Counted from the stretch's first letter, positions 46,311-58,275 are shown. The stretch is 64,000 nucleotides of DNA from Alisma plantago-aquatica (GCA_963693085.1 OY856413.1:470759879-470823878), one strand, 5' to 3'. Notes: generated from the sequence alone by a model not told the origin. Translations and numbers: made by a program.

Positions 46311-47602
46311 AGTGTAGGCTATGCAAAATCAATCAATCGCAGTTTCAATCAATCTGATACTCTAATCAATTGGTCCAACACTTTGAACACTATGATTTTG
46401 AGCTATCAATCAACTGAGTGTTTAATTGAACTACTAAACTCCTTTAGTAATCAACCTAAACATTATTTGTGGATAAACTCCTCTTCTAGGTTAAATCCTA
46501 TGTGTGTGACCCTGTAGGTCCATTTCACATTGGCAGTGAAAGTCCATAACACTTATGACTTCACAAGCAAAGAGCGGTGCCTAGTCACACATCAGTGCTA
46601 CCCAAGTGAAATAGAAAGTTGGAGAACAACTTTCAATCCTACAATCCGTGAATGGTATTATAGTGAATGTATAATTCCTTTATCACTAATGTCCTGAATG
46701 AACTCAAAGCATGGTACATTCATCCTTTCAACATTCATCCATTTCCTTGATCTCAGAGAAGACTCGGTGAGATGTGTGTGACATTAATATCACATATTGG
46801 TTCACACATGCATGTGCATGCCTTTCTCAATCCTACTCATCAAGTGGCCATGGACTTTAAACTCCCTTAGGTGGGACAAATCCCATATCTATCACTCACC
46901 ACTCAAAAGCCCCATGAGTCAAAGTCACCCAATCATCACCTTTATAACAACCCATGTTTTAGGACAACGTTTGATGATGTCAAGGTGTACCCAACAACAT
47001 GTGCTGAGTGTAGTGATTTCAGGTCGAAGAATCACACTCACCACCATCACTGTGAGAGCTGACTGTGACTACCAAATCATGGTTCCATGTGTCACTCTCA
47101 CGGTGGGTCTGTCTGGTACACTTGTTCTCTAACAAGTACCTATGTGCTTGGTTTGAAATCACTATATCATGACTAATGAGATTCTATCATCAACCAACAC
47201 ACAATCTAGTCTTTAGTGTTATTGATGTCTATGGTTATTTCCACAATAACAACTGACTAGGGACTAAACAAGAATGTATACTCTTAACATCCGTATGATC
47301 TCATCGTTCAGGTCCTCAACCCAAAAGCATATGTCATTCAGTAAAACAATTCTTTAGACATCTATCATGTTACACTATCATCTCAGAAATAGTTAAAAAA
47401 TATGATCGGAAATTGCCTTTATTATTATTCAAATCATTTACAAAGTATCCCATTACAATCATCACATGACTTGCTCTATGGGCATACATACCAACACTCA
47501 GTGCAACTAGGATTCAAAGTTTTGCATCTACAATGATGAGGATTGTCGTTCGACTTGCTCTAGGAGAAGGTATGTACATAAACCATCCTTCCTATATTAT
47601 AG

Positions 47603-47719
47603 TTTTTATTTTTTTTAATTTTTAAATTGGCCATTCTATTCACCCCATGGCCTGGGGTCGATCCTGGGACCTCTCCCTAACAAACTAAGTGTCTAACTAT
47701 CTTGGTGTCTTCTGTTAGA
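47603..47719 (-). mobile_element. tRNA-derived SINE (117 bp) in the Angela-R 3' LTR
   Basis: It is flanked by 16-bp duplications CCTTCCTATATTATAG (47587-47602) and CCTTCCTACATTATAG (47720-47735). The uninterrupted 5' LTR (near 32120-32140) has the site only once. On the minus strand it starts TCTAACAGAAGACACC, has an A-box-like GATAGTTAGACACTTAG and a B-box-like GGATCGACCCC, and ends in an A-rich tail. Size, internal promoter boxes, tail and long duplication together fit a short plant SINE. Confidence 0.8.
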
Positions 47720-47825
47720 CCTTCCTACATTATAGTTATTGACGTGATCTACTGATTATGGGGAATATAGTAGATAAAATTTTAAATTCCATTGTCGGCT
47801 CTGCACCATATTTCCCTATACAATC

Positions 47826-48048
47826 AATCTTTGAACATTCAAAGATAAAGCAAGTATAACGATCAGTGAAATAATTTTTTTTTGTAACCCTCTCCCTAAA
47901 GTAGATAACACCAAGAAGAAACACATGAAGATAGTAAATGCTTCACAATAAAGAAGTTGCATCTATAATAATAACATGTAGCTGCAAGTCAGAGAAAGTG
48001 GCATCATCTCAGTCGGTTAGCGTCATTGATCCGTTTGAAGAGTGATCA
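47826..48048. other. Host flank between Angela-R and Tork
   Basis: Continuation of the DNA at 26927-27097 once Angela-R is removed. The minus strand has faint resemblance to the end of a copia RNase H (YFRERVTKKNYFTDRYTC), too weak to annotate as a gene. Confidence 0.4.
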
Positions 48049-48712
48049 TGTTGGGCCTAGGAATTATTTATCACAATTGAGCCTCATCAAGACAGTCCAT
48101 CAGGGATCTTTGATTTTTCTTCCATGACCATGAATATATATCCCAAAAGCCACCAAGACAAGGAGAATAACACAACCCTCACAAGGAAAGTGGCATGAAA
48201 CAAAAAATAGAAAGAAGCTACTTCCATTTTCTACATTTATGGAGGGAGGGAAAGCAAAGGAAGAGGAGAAGGGAAAAACAAAGGGAGGAAGAAAGGAATC
48301 CATTCACTACCAAGGCATCTAAGTTTTCTTCTTCAGTTCATCTACTAATATGCATGCTATGGAAGAGGTTTATCTTACTTAGAAGTTTTGGAGTAGTGAA
48401 TTTTAGATATCTCTCCCTACATTAATATTTTTTATATTTTCTTTTGGCTACACTTTCTCAAGTTTGGGGTTAAAACTTGAGAAGAATAATTATATCTTTA
48501 CTTAGTGGATTTACCCTTTGGTTGTATTGATGGTTTTTCTATCACACAACATGAGGGTTTTTGATATAATAAATGGTGTTCTCTCTCTATCTGCTTGTAG
48601 ACTTATCTTGGCTTGACACACTCATCAATAACACTTCTGAAAATATTTATTTTTATCACATTGTGGTTGATCGTATATTGCATAATATACATGAACATAT
48701 TTCCCAATAACA
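48049..48712 (+). repeat. 5' LTR of the Tork element
   Basis: TGTTGGGCCTAGG to AATAACA. It aligns along its whole length with 61654-62315, including GAAAGAAGCTACTT (48209 and 61818) and a purine-rich block before 48300. Confidence 0.88.
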
Positions 48713-48714
48713 AG

Positions 48715-48727
48715 TGGTATCAGAGTG
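48715..48727 (+). other. Primer-binding site of Tork
   Basis: TGGTATCAGAGTG, two bases after the LTR; tRNA-Met type. Confidence 0.88.
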
Positions 48728-48779
48728 TAGGTTGCATATATATATCCAAATAGGGAAAAAAGACGATGCAACAATAATT

Positions 48780-49500
48780 AGGTTGAAGATAAAAAATTAG
48801 GAGATTTGGAAACCCAAGATGGAGGATATTTTGTATTGCAAGGACTTATATGATCTATACATGGAAAAAACAAAAGGTAGAGAAATAGGAAGATTGTGAG
48901 AATAAAGTAAAAGTGGCTTTGTATTTCTATGTTTCATCCGTCTCATGGATAATCAATGCCAAGTATCTATGGGAAAATCTCAAGAAATTGTATGAGCGAG
49001 CAAAATACTATGAAAAAAAAATCCTTCTTGATTAGAGAGTTGGTGAACCTGGAATATAGGGATGGTACTAGAACCATCGGGCACATGAATGAAGTCCAAA
49101 GGCTTGTTAATCAACTACGGTCCATGAATATGATTCTTGATGATGAACTCCAGGTGATACTTATTTTGGGGTCATTACTAGATAGTTGGGAGACATTTGT
49201 TTTGATAGTCAGTAATTTTGCACAAGAAGGAAAGTTGACACTTGACTAAGTGAATATCACTCTACTGAATAAAGAGACTCGATGACTAGAATCACGAGAT
49301 AGCATGTCAAATGTACACCTCATAGAAAGTAGGAGCATTGATAGAGAGAAAGATCATGGCATATCTCAGATCCATTGTGACTCAAGTCCCATGGTAGATC
49401 CAAGTCACAGAGTAGAGGGTGCTTTCATTGTGACAAGGTAGGTCATTTTAAAAAGGAATGCAAGTTTTGGAAAAAGAAACATGGGTTAGAGTCCAAAGAT
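48780..49500 (+). pseudogene. Tork copia gag remnant with CCHC knuckle
   Basis: Frames with stops read a gag core (ELVNLEYRDGTRTIGHMNEV, then VNQLRSMNMILDDELQVILILGSL and DSWETFVLIV; 49030-49210), a Q/E-rich stretch and a complete CCHC zinc knuckle CFHCDKVGHFKKEC (49420-49461). The knuckle binds the element RNA. A frameshift and stops around 49247-49300 and in the N-terminal part make it inactive. Strand and order fit the LTRs. Confidence 0.88.
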
Positions 49501-49559
49501 AAGAAGTATGATGACAAGAACACTACTTCAATAATTTTAGATGATAGGAATGACAATGA

Positions 49560-51255
49560 TGATGTGGTCTTCATAGTCCAAGATCAGTGTTTGCATCCTG
49601 ATGGTGATGATTCTGAGTGGGTGATGGATACTCTAGCTTCTTATCATGTGTCACCCACTAAAAAGTTCTTCACTTGATACAATAAGGGAGACTTCAAAAG
49701 GGCGAATATGGTAATTCTAATTTCTCTAGAATCATCAAGATTGGATACATTTATGTTTAAACAAGTGTCTATTGCACACTCACACTAAAGGATATTTTTC
49801 ATGTTCCAGATTGGCATTTGAGTTGATATCTGGTTCTTTGTTTCATAGAGAAGGTTGTCTTCTGGACATCGATGGTGGCAAACGTATGATTAAAAAGGGG
49901 TCTTATATTATTGTATGAGGTAGATTGTGCCACACATTGTACAATATCCATCTTAAAGTTCTCAAAGATAGTGCTATACATGTAATTGAGGATTTCCAGG
50001 AAGATCTATGTTACACAAAACTAGGATACATGAGTGAGAAAGGTCTAAACATTCAATCAAAGTAGAGATTGATTACTTATGGAAATCACACCAATATCAG
50101 TTCACATGATTCATGCCATACAAGTAAGCATCTACAAGTTTCTTTCAAGACAAGATAAAAAATGAGGTCACAACTTTTATAGTTGGTGCATTTGGACATA
50201 TGTGACTCATTTGAGGTTGATTCACTGAGTGGATATTGATACTTTGTCACATTCATTGATGACGCATCTCAGAAGATGTGGATCTCTTTTCCTAAGACAA
50301 GGATCAAGTCTTTAGTGTTTCCAAAAATTTCATGCCATGGTGGAGATGGAGAAAGAAAAATACTAAGTATCGTACACCACAAGGAATTTTTAGAACTACT
50401 TCACACAACACGAAATATGGCATGCAATGACATATCCCTATGCACCACATCACTATTGTACAATTGATAGGATGAACAATACCATAATGGAGAAAGTTGG
50501 ATACATGTTGAAGACTACTCAAATGCCAAAGACATTTAGGGGTGAGGTAGTGAGTATTACCTTCTATTTGATTAGTCATTGTCCATCAGTTCCATTGGTA
50601 TTTGAGATGCTTGATAAGGTATGGAAAGAAAAGGATTCATCCTATACTCATCTTTGAGTATTTGGTGCAAGTTATATGAACATGTTTTAAAGGAAAAGTG
50701 GAAAAATATGGATGATAAAGATGTGACATATATCTTTCTTAGATATAGCAATCAACAGTTTGTCTATAGGTTATGGGATCATGTGAAAAGGACGATGAGA
50801 AGACACAAAAATGTGACATTCTCTAAGTGTCATACAATAATGTAGTACAAGAGTGATAGTTCTTATGATGATGAGTTTACATATGCTTCAACTTCTTCAC
50901 AGGTGCAATGTTCAAATGACAAATAATAGCGACATAACAACCTGAAAAATTGGGTGATAGCACATTGAATGACCCTATTAAAACCACACTCAGATACTTA
51001 TATATAGGGTATCAAAATCATAACCAAGTAGAGTCCTCAAAGTAGTATTTTAGGAGTTCTGAAAGAGTTCATCATTCTTCATCTATATATCTGATATCTC
51101 AGTATATTCTTCTTATTGATCAGGAAGAGATAGAGACTTTTTAGGAGGCACACATTCATGTAGATAGAGCACAATGGCATCAGATGATGCATGAGGAGAG
51201 GTCATTTCCGTGAAAGAATGAAACCTCTGAGCTATTGGAGCTTCCCATGGGATGA
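49560..51255 (+). pseudogene. Tork copia protease and integrase remnant
   Basis: The protease region reads SEWVMDTLASYHVSP (Ser/Gly of the DSG/DTG active site altered). The pre-integrase part is badly broken. The integrase core is recognisable by ERMNNTIMEKV-like sequence (50470-50500), MPKTF.GE (about 50524-50545), SHCPSVPLVFEM.DKVWKEKD, and VLKEKWKNMDDKDVTYIFLRYSNQQFVYRLWD (50680-50780), in at least three frames. The last coding trace is the ELLELPMG segment just before RT (51225-51252). RT itself is missing up to 60525. Confidence 0.85.
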
Positions 51256-52234
51256 TGACACATACATAGTAGATTTATAAGGAATGATGTTACTCGATGA
51301 CATATGTCTTCAAGTTGAGGACCTATATAATGAGATCATATGTATGATGAGAGTACATGCATTCTAATTAGGTTCCTGGTCAGATATTACTATGGAAGCA
51401 AAATATACAACTATAATACATAAGAGTAGAGTGTATATTGACTAATGATAGACTATCACTAGTCATGATATGGGATTTCAATTCAAACACATAGGTACAT
51501 GTTAGAGAACAATGTATCAGATGACCCACCTTGAGAGTGATACATGGTAGTCAGAATCAACTCTTTTAGTGATAGTGGTGATTGTGGTTCTTGGAGCTAA
51601 AGTCACTACACTCATCACATGTCGTTCAATGTATTTTGACACCATCCGATGTGACCTTCAATATGGTTTCCATAAAGATGATGCTCGGTTACATTGTGAC
51701 ACATGGTGACTGAGTGTGAGTGATGTAGATGGAATTTGTCACTCCTACAAGAGATTGATATCCTATACACTTGATAAGATAGACTGAGAAACGTATGGAC
51801 ATACTCATATGGCATATATGTGATATGTGAGCTCGCATGCATATCATACAGTCTACTAGTTTAAGGAGTATGGATTGATCGTTAAAGAGGATGACAATAC
51901 CATGCCTCAAGTTCAGTTTAGATATCTGAGATAAAGGAACTATACGATCACTCTAACACATACCACGTGTTATAGGTTGAAGTTGTCTCCAACTTTCCAA
52001 TTACTTGGGTAACATTCTAATTACTTGGATAGAAATGATGTGTTTCTAGATACCGCTTATGTATTGTGATGTCATAAATTGTCTATGGACATTCATTGCC
52101 AACTTAACTAGGGATCTACTGGATCACACGTATATGATGCACCTGGAAAAGGAGTTTACTCATGAATATGGTTTAACTTGATTATTCAAGTGTTTAGGCT
52201 TTCAATTTAAACAAATTTGGTTGCACAATTGCTG

Positions 52235-52540
52235 AGCTAGAATTTGAACCGCCCAAGTTAGAAGAGAACCACCCAATTCAAAATATGAATCGCTCGGTTC
52301 AAAAGTGAACCGACCGGTTTAGAATGTGAATCAACCGATTCAGATTGTGAATCAATCAATTGAATGATTAGTAAGACTAGATCAAGGATTGATACTGACG
52401 CCATGTTATACATTAATCATCACATCAAAAGCCAATTGTTTATGAATAGGAAATATAGTGAATCAACATATTCAAGTGTTGAATTCACTGATTCACATAT
52501 GAAACAATCGGTTCAAAAGTGAACTGACTAATTTGTGATC
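52235..52540. repeat. GAACCG...CGGTTC array, Angela-R3
   Basis: GAACCGCCC, GAATCGCTCGGTTC, GAACCGACCGGTTT, GAATCAACCGATTC and further decayed copies occur about every 18-24 bp, ending 75 bp upstream of the TATA box. Confidence 0.75.
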
Positions 52541-52612
52541 TAAAACACTAGAAATTCATGAAAATTCGTCTCTTTGACTCCCGATTGATCTGGAAACCTT
52601 GCTCGTAATCCT

Positions 52613-52625
52613 CCTATAAATAAAG
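52613..52625 (+). promoter_or_regulatory. TATA box of Angela-R3
   Basis: CCTATAAATAAAG, at the same place as in other Angela LTRs. Confidence 0.6.
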
Positions 52626-53470
52626 GGGTAGTCAAGGCTTTTGAAAGAAACAAAAATAAGCTCTGACATATTATTTTCTTCTCATAGCTGTAGTAATGTG
52701 AGATCCTGAGCAAGTCTTACACATAAAAGGGAGAGATGGTAAGGGAGAGACTATGACATAGTTGATTTTAGCATAAGAATAAATTAATTACTCTTTTGAT
52801 CTCTTTATACTCACTCACAGTCCCAAATCATTGATCTTGTCTTCATAATCAATGTTGAGACTCGAATACAAAACATGGTGATCAATGTAGTTTTTATACA
52901 CATTATAACACCACAAAAATTGATCCATTCATCAATTTGTCCAAAGAAACAAATTGGTGAATAAATCTTCATCTTTTGATTCTCAACCTTTTTCTAAATA
53001 TTCTCCACATATTTGTGAAGCTATGGTCCAAATTTCAACCCATTTGGACATTCCTACTATTTACTACAATTTCTTGAAGATAATGTGTTGAAAATCTTTT
53101 ATTTGCCTTTTTATTTTGACCTTTTCCACCTCAGCAATCCAAAGCTCACTTGGGAGACAAAACCCAGCCCTTGGGTCTGCATTCCCTCAGATCCCATCCT
53201 GATCAAATGGACGAGCCATTGTCTTCTACCTCCTATTGATTATGGGGAGGAGACAATGGAATCGAAATGGTCAATCAACCAATTAGGACCATGTTTTGAA
53301 AATCGACACGATCAAAATGCCTCAAATTGTGTTTTTGGCCTCAAATATAGCCATTTTGACTAATTTTTTGCACTCGTTGTGTTGTCCCTACTTCCCCCTC
53401 ACCTTCCTGTCTCACTCCGAAGGCCATAGCTAGGTCCCAGATCTGACCTAGCCCTAAAACTAGTCCTAGT

Positions 53471-53480
53471 CCTATAAAAA
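53471..53480 (+). promoter_or_regulatory. TATA box, 5' LTR of the LARD-like element
   Basis: CCTATAAAAA, identical in position to CCTATAAAAC at 58991-59000. Confidence 0.65.
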
Positions 53481-54003
53481 CCCTCACAATGAACTACCTC
53501 CACCATTTCACAAAAGGAACCCTCCTTTGTGTATCCTGTCACACCACAAAACGCCCTTGTTCTCCTCCTCATTCTCAAATTCTCAGAATGGCGCCGCCAC
53601 CCTCGGGAACCCATGCTCCTCGCCTCCTCTCCCATTTCTCTGCCCCCCATCAAGTTTGTGGGGCCAAGGAAAGATCGATCGGCCTACTCACCCCCTTCCT
53701 CAGCTTCTCCTTCTTCTAAAACCCATTCACGTCAGCGAGCCTTCTGCCTACTCTTCTGACACCATGTGGAATTCTCTGTGGGAATATACGAGCTGCAAAC
53801 CTACCAGCCCAAGAGAGTGCCCCCCGGTCCAAGGGGTCCAGCAAACCAACATTGAACCAGTTAATTGAAGAAGGGAATCGACCAATTAAAGATTGAACCA
53901 AACCCTTAGATAAGTAAGATGCCTCACCCACATGGAACAATCTGGACCACTCATCTTGAATCGAATGGTTGTGGATTTTCACTATTTAAGTTATTTTGCT
54001 CCC

Positions 54004-54560
54004 TTATTCAAATAGACGGGGATGTCCAAAATGATGTTTGTCACCAGATCCCTATAGGATGGCTGAAATGGAGGACTGCAACTGGAGTATCATGCGATCA
54101 GAAGATCCCTCTCATGTTATAAAGTAAGTTTTATAAAATATCTATACGACCAACCCTCTATAGGAGTGAATGTTGGTCTCAGCAAGATGAACGTGGCTGA
54201 AATACATATGCTAAGATGGATGTGTGGGAAGATAAGAAAAGATCGCTTGAGAAATGACTATATCAAGAAAAAATTGTGGGTGGTGAGCATTGAAGACAAG
54301 TTGCGCGAGGGCCGACTCAGATGATACAGACATTTGCAACACAAACTACTAGTGTGCCTATATGAAATAATATTATTGAGCCAAACACTATAAATAGAAT
54401 AAGAGGAAGGCCTAAATTAATGTGGGATGAGCTTATAAAGAGAGATTTTGAATCTCCACATCTCAATCAGAATATGGCCCATAATAGAGATAAATGGAAA
54501 TGAAGGATCCATGTAGCCGACCCCAACATAGTTGGGACAGAGGCTTAGATGATGATGATG
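54004..54560 (+). mobile_element. RTE-clade LINE, 3' end only
   Basis: This 557-bp insertion is absent from the matching right LTR (59515-59530). It is flanked by AAGTTATTTTGCTCCC (53988-54003) and AAGGTATTTTGCTCCC (54561-54576). It ends in GATGATGATGATG rather than poly(A), the tail type of RTE LINEs. Plus-strand frames read IDGDVQNDVCHQIPIGWLKW, KMNVAEIHMLRWMCGKIRKD and EDKLREGRLR, the conserved C-terminal region after the RT of plant RTE elements. Stops and frameshifts are present, and the RT itself is lost by 5' truncation. Confidence 0.9.
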
Positions 54561-55393
54561 AAGGTATTTTGCTCCCTCTCTGACAAATAATCATTTAAAT
54601 ACTCAGATCTTGATTAAATCATAGAAATGGCATCGTAACCTCAAAAATTACAAATAAATTGTCCATTTTGCTAAGAAAAACCCAAGGATTTGTTTAAAAA
54701 TATTTTGAAGCCTAATTCTTGATATATTTATCCGAGATGCCTAAGTCTTGATCCTTTACTTATACTTTTGTCTAAATGACTCCATAAGCATGATTTGATT
54801 TTGGAAACCCTAATATTTGACTCTGATGTTTATCTTGAGACACTGAAATTAGAATTGACTAGACTAGACCTAATCTTGTTAGCTTAGCTACTTTTGAATA
54901 TGAAAAATGTACCTTGAAGATAATCTCGATGATGACATATTATAATATGGTTGATCTAAATCTTGTGGCATATTTTGATCTATTGATCTAATACTTGATC
55001 CCTGACTTTACTTATTATACTAATCAGAATTTGATCTAATATTGAACACCAATGATGCTAATCTATCATGGGGATGATCTAATAACTTGCATATTGACCA
55101 TGATAATTAGGTTTACACATGTACCTAGAACACCTAGGTGGGTCATTCACACTTAAAACATAATTGACATAAATAATGTTGAACATCTTGATATTGTTGA
55201 TCATAAGTGAATGACCTAACCCCAAGGTAAAATAGAAATGAGTAACCCTAATCTTGAATCATGCAACATGGTCTTATAAAATCATGATCTTGACCCTTGA
55301 TCCAATATTGTGATTTAGGATCTAACTAAAAGGGTTGACCTACTACTTGTTGAGATCTATACTCAAAATCCACAGTAAAAGGTACACTATTAT

Positions 55394-58275
55394 ATCTCCT
55401 CTTTGGTTGTATTGAAGATACTTTTTATGTATCTCTTCACTATATACTTGGCTATATAACTTGATGGAGATATTGCTCCCTATGATTAGTCTTTCGTTTT
55501 TCTCTATATTATATTTTGAGAAAAACATGAGAATATAAATGACATTGCCCATTATGACTGCTCGTATATTGATGATGATGATGATGATGTTGATAATGTT
55601 GATATTGAGTGCAAGTGACATCCTCATTCAGAGGTGGGACTTGTACATTGGCCTCCTACCACATATGGAGAGAAGGAGCCTAGTGACCTCTCCCATCGTG
55701 TTGGGGTGATAGAGTCACACAAAATATATAAGCATGCTTCTCAATTATAGCATAATGGGAACTCGTAATAAAAATTGAATTGTTTGAAATAAACATTTTT
55801 TTCGAATAAATGTTAGATTTGGAAAATCACTTGTTATACTTTTTTGAATATAAGTCCTGCCAAGTATACTCTTTTTTCTATAAACCGTTTTACTTGTTTT
55901 TGATAGCGTACTGTGCAATTGCATGATTGCGTCTCAATTTTCTTGATTTTAGGCGATACAAATGGAACATTGACTAAGATCGCTTCAACACTCCACATTC
56001 TCTTATGACAATCAGCAATATCTCCTATATTGGGTTAGTTTGTTCTTTTAATCTCCTATTTTTGAGTTATTATTTCTTATTGTATATGCCAGTGTGTGAG
56101 ATCCTTTTGGACCACTCAGGGACGGGCACTTCAATCCATTTACCACTATCTAGGCAGTGGGATCGGGATTGGTGTAAGAATGGTTGTGTGATAGTTGGTA
56201 ATAGAGCATATACACTCCCATATACTTTAAGTAAATGATATATTGAGTCTCTTGAACCTCAGAAACCCTAAAATCCATAATGTTGAAAATTGAGTTATCT
56301 AGGCTCAAGCTTCTGGCATAATTTCTCCTATCAATATTCATCGTGGCTGAGATTCCCCGCTCTTCCTGGCCTTAATTGACCTACAACATGACCTAAAGGT
56401 TCTCAGTTGAAACCCTAGAGAGTCTTCTAGCATTTCATCTCTTCTTTAAGGACTACCCTAAGCTACCCATTTAGATGAAGATTAGATAGTCTTCTCATAT
56501 CCTCATGTGGTCCTTCTGTTGTGACCTTTTTCCACATGAAGTCTCAATTATGGGTAGCTTATGCATGGGAAAAATGAATGTCACTAATTTTTGTTTTAAA
56601 TGATACCATGATGTGACCTTAATTTGAAAACTTGATATTGATCAATGAAAATTTTGAAATCAAATATTCAGTATGACCCCTAATATCATACAAACTCAAT
56701 TTAACTAGAACAAGACTACATGCTTTCTATGTTGAAGTAAATCTTGATTTGATGAAATAAGAAGGACTTATACCTTATACCTCATTGTTGATGAGGTATC
56801 AATTTGATTAACATTCGTGTTGCCCTATTGGTGACTAAAACTCAAACATAGTTAAGCAACTCAGACCCTAATCGATACACATCATGACTATGCCATCAAG
56901 TGACTAAGCCTAAGACTCACAAAATAATGATGTAAGACTATAATGCAAAAAAACACAATTTTCCTATTGACTTTTGATGCATTTTGCAAGCTCAATTTTG
57001 ATATGATGAGCATGGACCTAAATCATGCACCTATTTTTCAAATTATATCTTGATCATGAAAGAAAGAGAGTACAATTATGACCCCGATCTTGAAAAATAT
57101 TGAACTAGCTACCCTATTATGATCTTTAACTTTGATCTTATGACCTTGATAATGTGATTTTACCATCAATTCTCTCCCTATTTGGATAAGCTCAATGGAT
57201 CATGACTAATGTTAGTAATGTGCAAGATTAGGGTGGTAGTTGACTCATGGCTCCCCTAACCTAGGTCACATCCCTATTATAATTACCTCTAGATTTTCGT
57301 CTTGTTGATTATCTAGATTTTGGAAAGGTGTCCCTTTTCACCCGATTTGGATTGGTTGACCTAAGTCTAATAGGTTAAAACCATGGTTGATACTCAATCA
57401 TGAATCTTGATTTAATGACGGTCTTGAAATATGATAATGCTAACTATGGCTCAGGGTTGACTTCCTAGATAGACTTACGTCTAGATCATTCATCAACCTT
57501 GGGTACCATGATAATGAAATCTTGATATGTTGCTTGAATATTGCTTGAATATTGGAACTCAAAATCGAAAATAGATGAGTGATATCCCCTAAGGTATAAA
57601 TAGGAATCTAAACCCTAGCTTTGAATTTTTATACATATGATCTTGATGTTTGAACTTCAAATCTTAATATTGATGTACAAAATCTTGAAATGTGATATGG
57701 ATCTCGAGACACCTCTTGATAGTGACTTTAAAATCCCAGATCTTGAATTTTTTGAAATGATGACTGTTTTGACTCTCTCAATTTTTGACTTGGGGCTTAG
57801 CTCTCATTAGGACTAGGGTGGGAACTCCGATTGATGTTGAGCTTGAAATCATGATACTAAAAGTATGATGTTTTCTCAAATTATTGAAATATGAAATCTC
57901 AAATCATTGATGTATAACCCCACCTAGGCCAATGTAGAAGCTAGGACCCTGAGATATTGGGATTTAAAGTCACCTTGTACACTTGATTCAAGAACTCTAT
58001 TTGTTTGACCAAAAATATAATCTCTCCAAATATGTGATCAATAGGATGCTCTCCATATTTGTGACTCATATGATGACTTTGAACAATATATGCATTTCCC
58101 TTGATACTAAATTACTTGATGATGAAATGATGTTGGTACCAAGTTGGTTATGATAATGGAATCCCAATTATGATTATTGTACTACCTGAACTTTGAGGAC
58201 ATGATTTTGATTATAAAATTAAGGATGTTCTAGTATTTGAGGATATGATCAAAATTCCTTCTAAGGAGGGAAGGA
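55394..58275 (+). other. Internal region of the LARD-like element, non-coding
   Basis: It is AT-rich and full of short recurring words such as CTTGAT, TGATCT and GATATTG; (GAT)n at 55573-55590. No frame above about 80 codons and none with recognisable motifs. Only the purine tract at its right end is interpretable. Confidence 0.7.

Larger units (their letters stand above)
36665..47496 (-). mobile_element. Full-length Angela-clade copia element, minus strand (Angela-B)
   Basis: From right to left the order is 5' LTR 47496-45362, PBS, leader, gag (44106-43759), protease, integrase, RT, RNase H (43731-40796), PPT, and 3' LTR 40634-36665, split by a solo LTR. With that insertion removed the element is about 9.0 kb. 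It sits inside the 3' LTR of Angela-R in the opposite direction. Angela clade is inferred from the RNase H and integrase sequence. Confidence 0.93.
45362..47496 (-). repeat. 5' LTR of Angela-B
   Basis: It is 2135 bp, uninterrupted, and the reference for the other Angela LTRs in this window. The PBS end reads TATTGGGTTG (TGTTGGG with one change); the outer end reads ATACCAACA. TATA box 45884-45895 and CGATCGG array 45990-46310. Short frames in it, repeated at the same place in the other copies, are LTR sequence and not genes. Confidence 0.93.
27098..47820 (+). mobile_element. Angela-clade copia element, internally deleted, carrying nested insertions (Angela-R)
   Basis: It is bounded by CAATC duplications. 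The order is a 5' LTR (27098-32217, split by a LINE), PBS 32219, leader, gag (33580-34349), protease and pre-integrase (34353-34910), then a direct jump into a 5'-truncated 3' LTR (34911-47820, split by Angela-B and a SINE). Integrase, RT and RNase H are gone. Without its insertions it would be about 6.8 kb. Both LTRs end CCCTATA, so the element has TG...TA termini. Confidence 0.9.
34911..47820 (+). repeat. 3' LTR of Angela-R, 5'-truncated and twice interrupted
   Basis: LTR blocks are 34911-36664 and 47497-47820. Between them lies Angela-B. The flanks rejoin perfectly: the uninterrupted 5' LTR at 32000-32060 shows the empty site, with TACAACTAGG equivalent to TGCAACTAGG at 47502. A SINE interrupts the second block. 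The first few hundred bases of the LTR were lost with the internal deletion. TATA box at 36250. Confidence 0.85.
52752..55393 (+). repeat. 5' LTR of the LARD-like element, with RTE insertion
   Basis: It begins TATGACATAG (TGTGACACAG in the right LTR) and aligns with 58276-60347 up to CTATTAT. TATA box CCTATAAAAA at 53471-53480. Small frames near 53489-53868 are broken relative to the other LTR and so not conserved. Confidence 0.85.

Noticed and set aside
46797..47132. 111-codon frames repeated at 7161, 38123 and 46797
   Set aside because: They recur because the Angela LTR recurs; they are antisense to LTR transcription, vary freely and lack family resemblance.
47736..47924. Copia RNase H end (YFRERVTKK...) on the minus strand
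   Set aside because: The resemblance is too weak to call as a gene remnant; kept only as a remark on the old host element.
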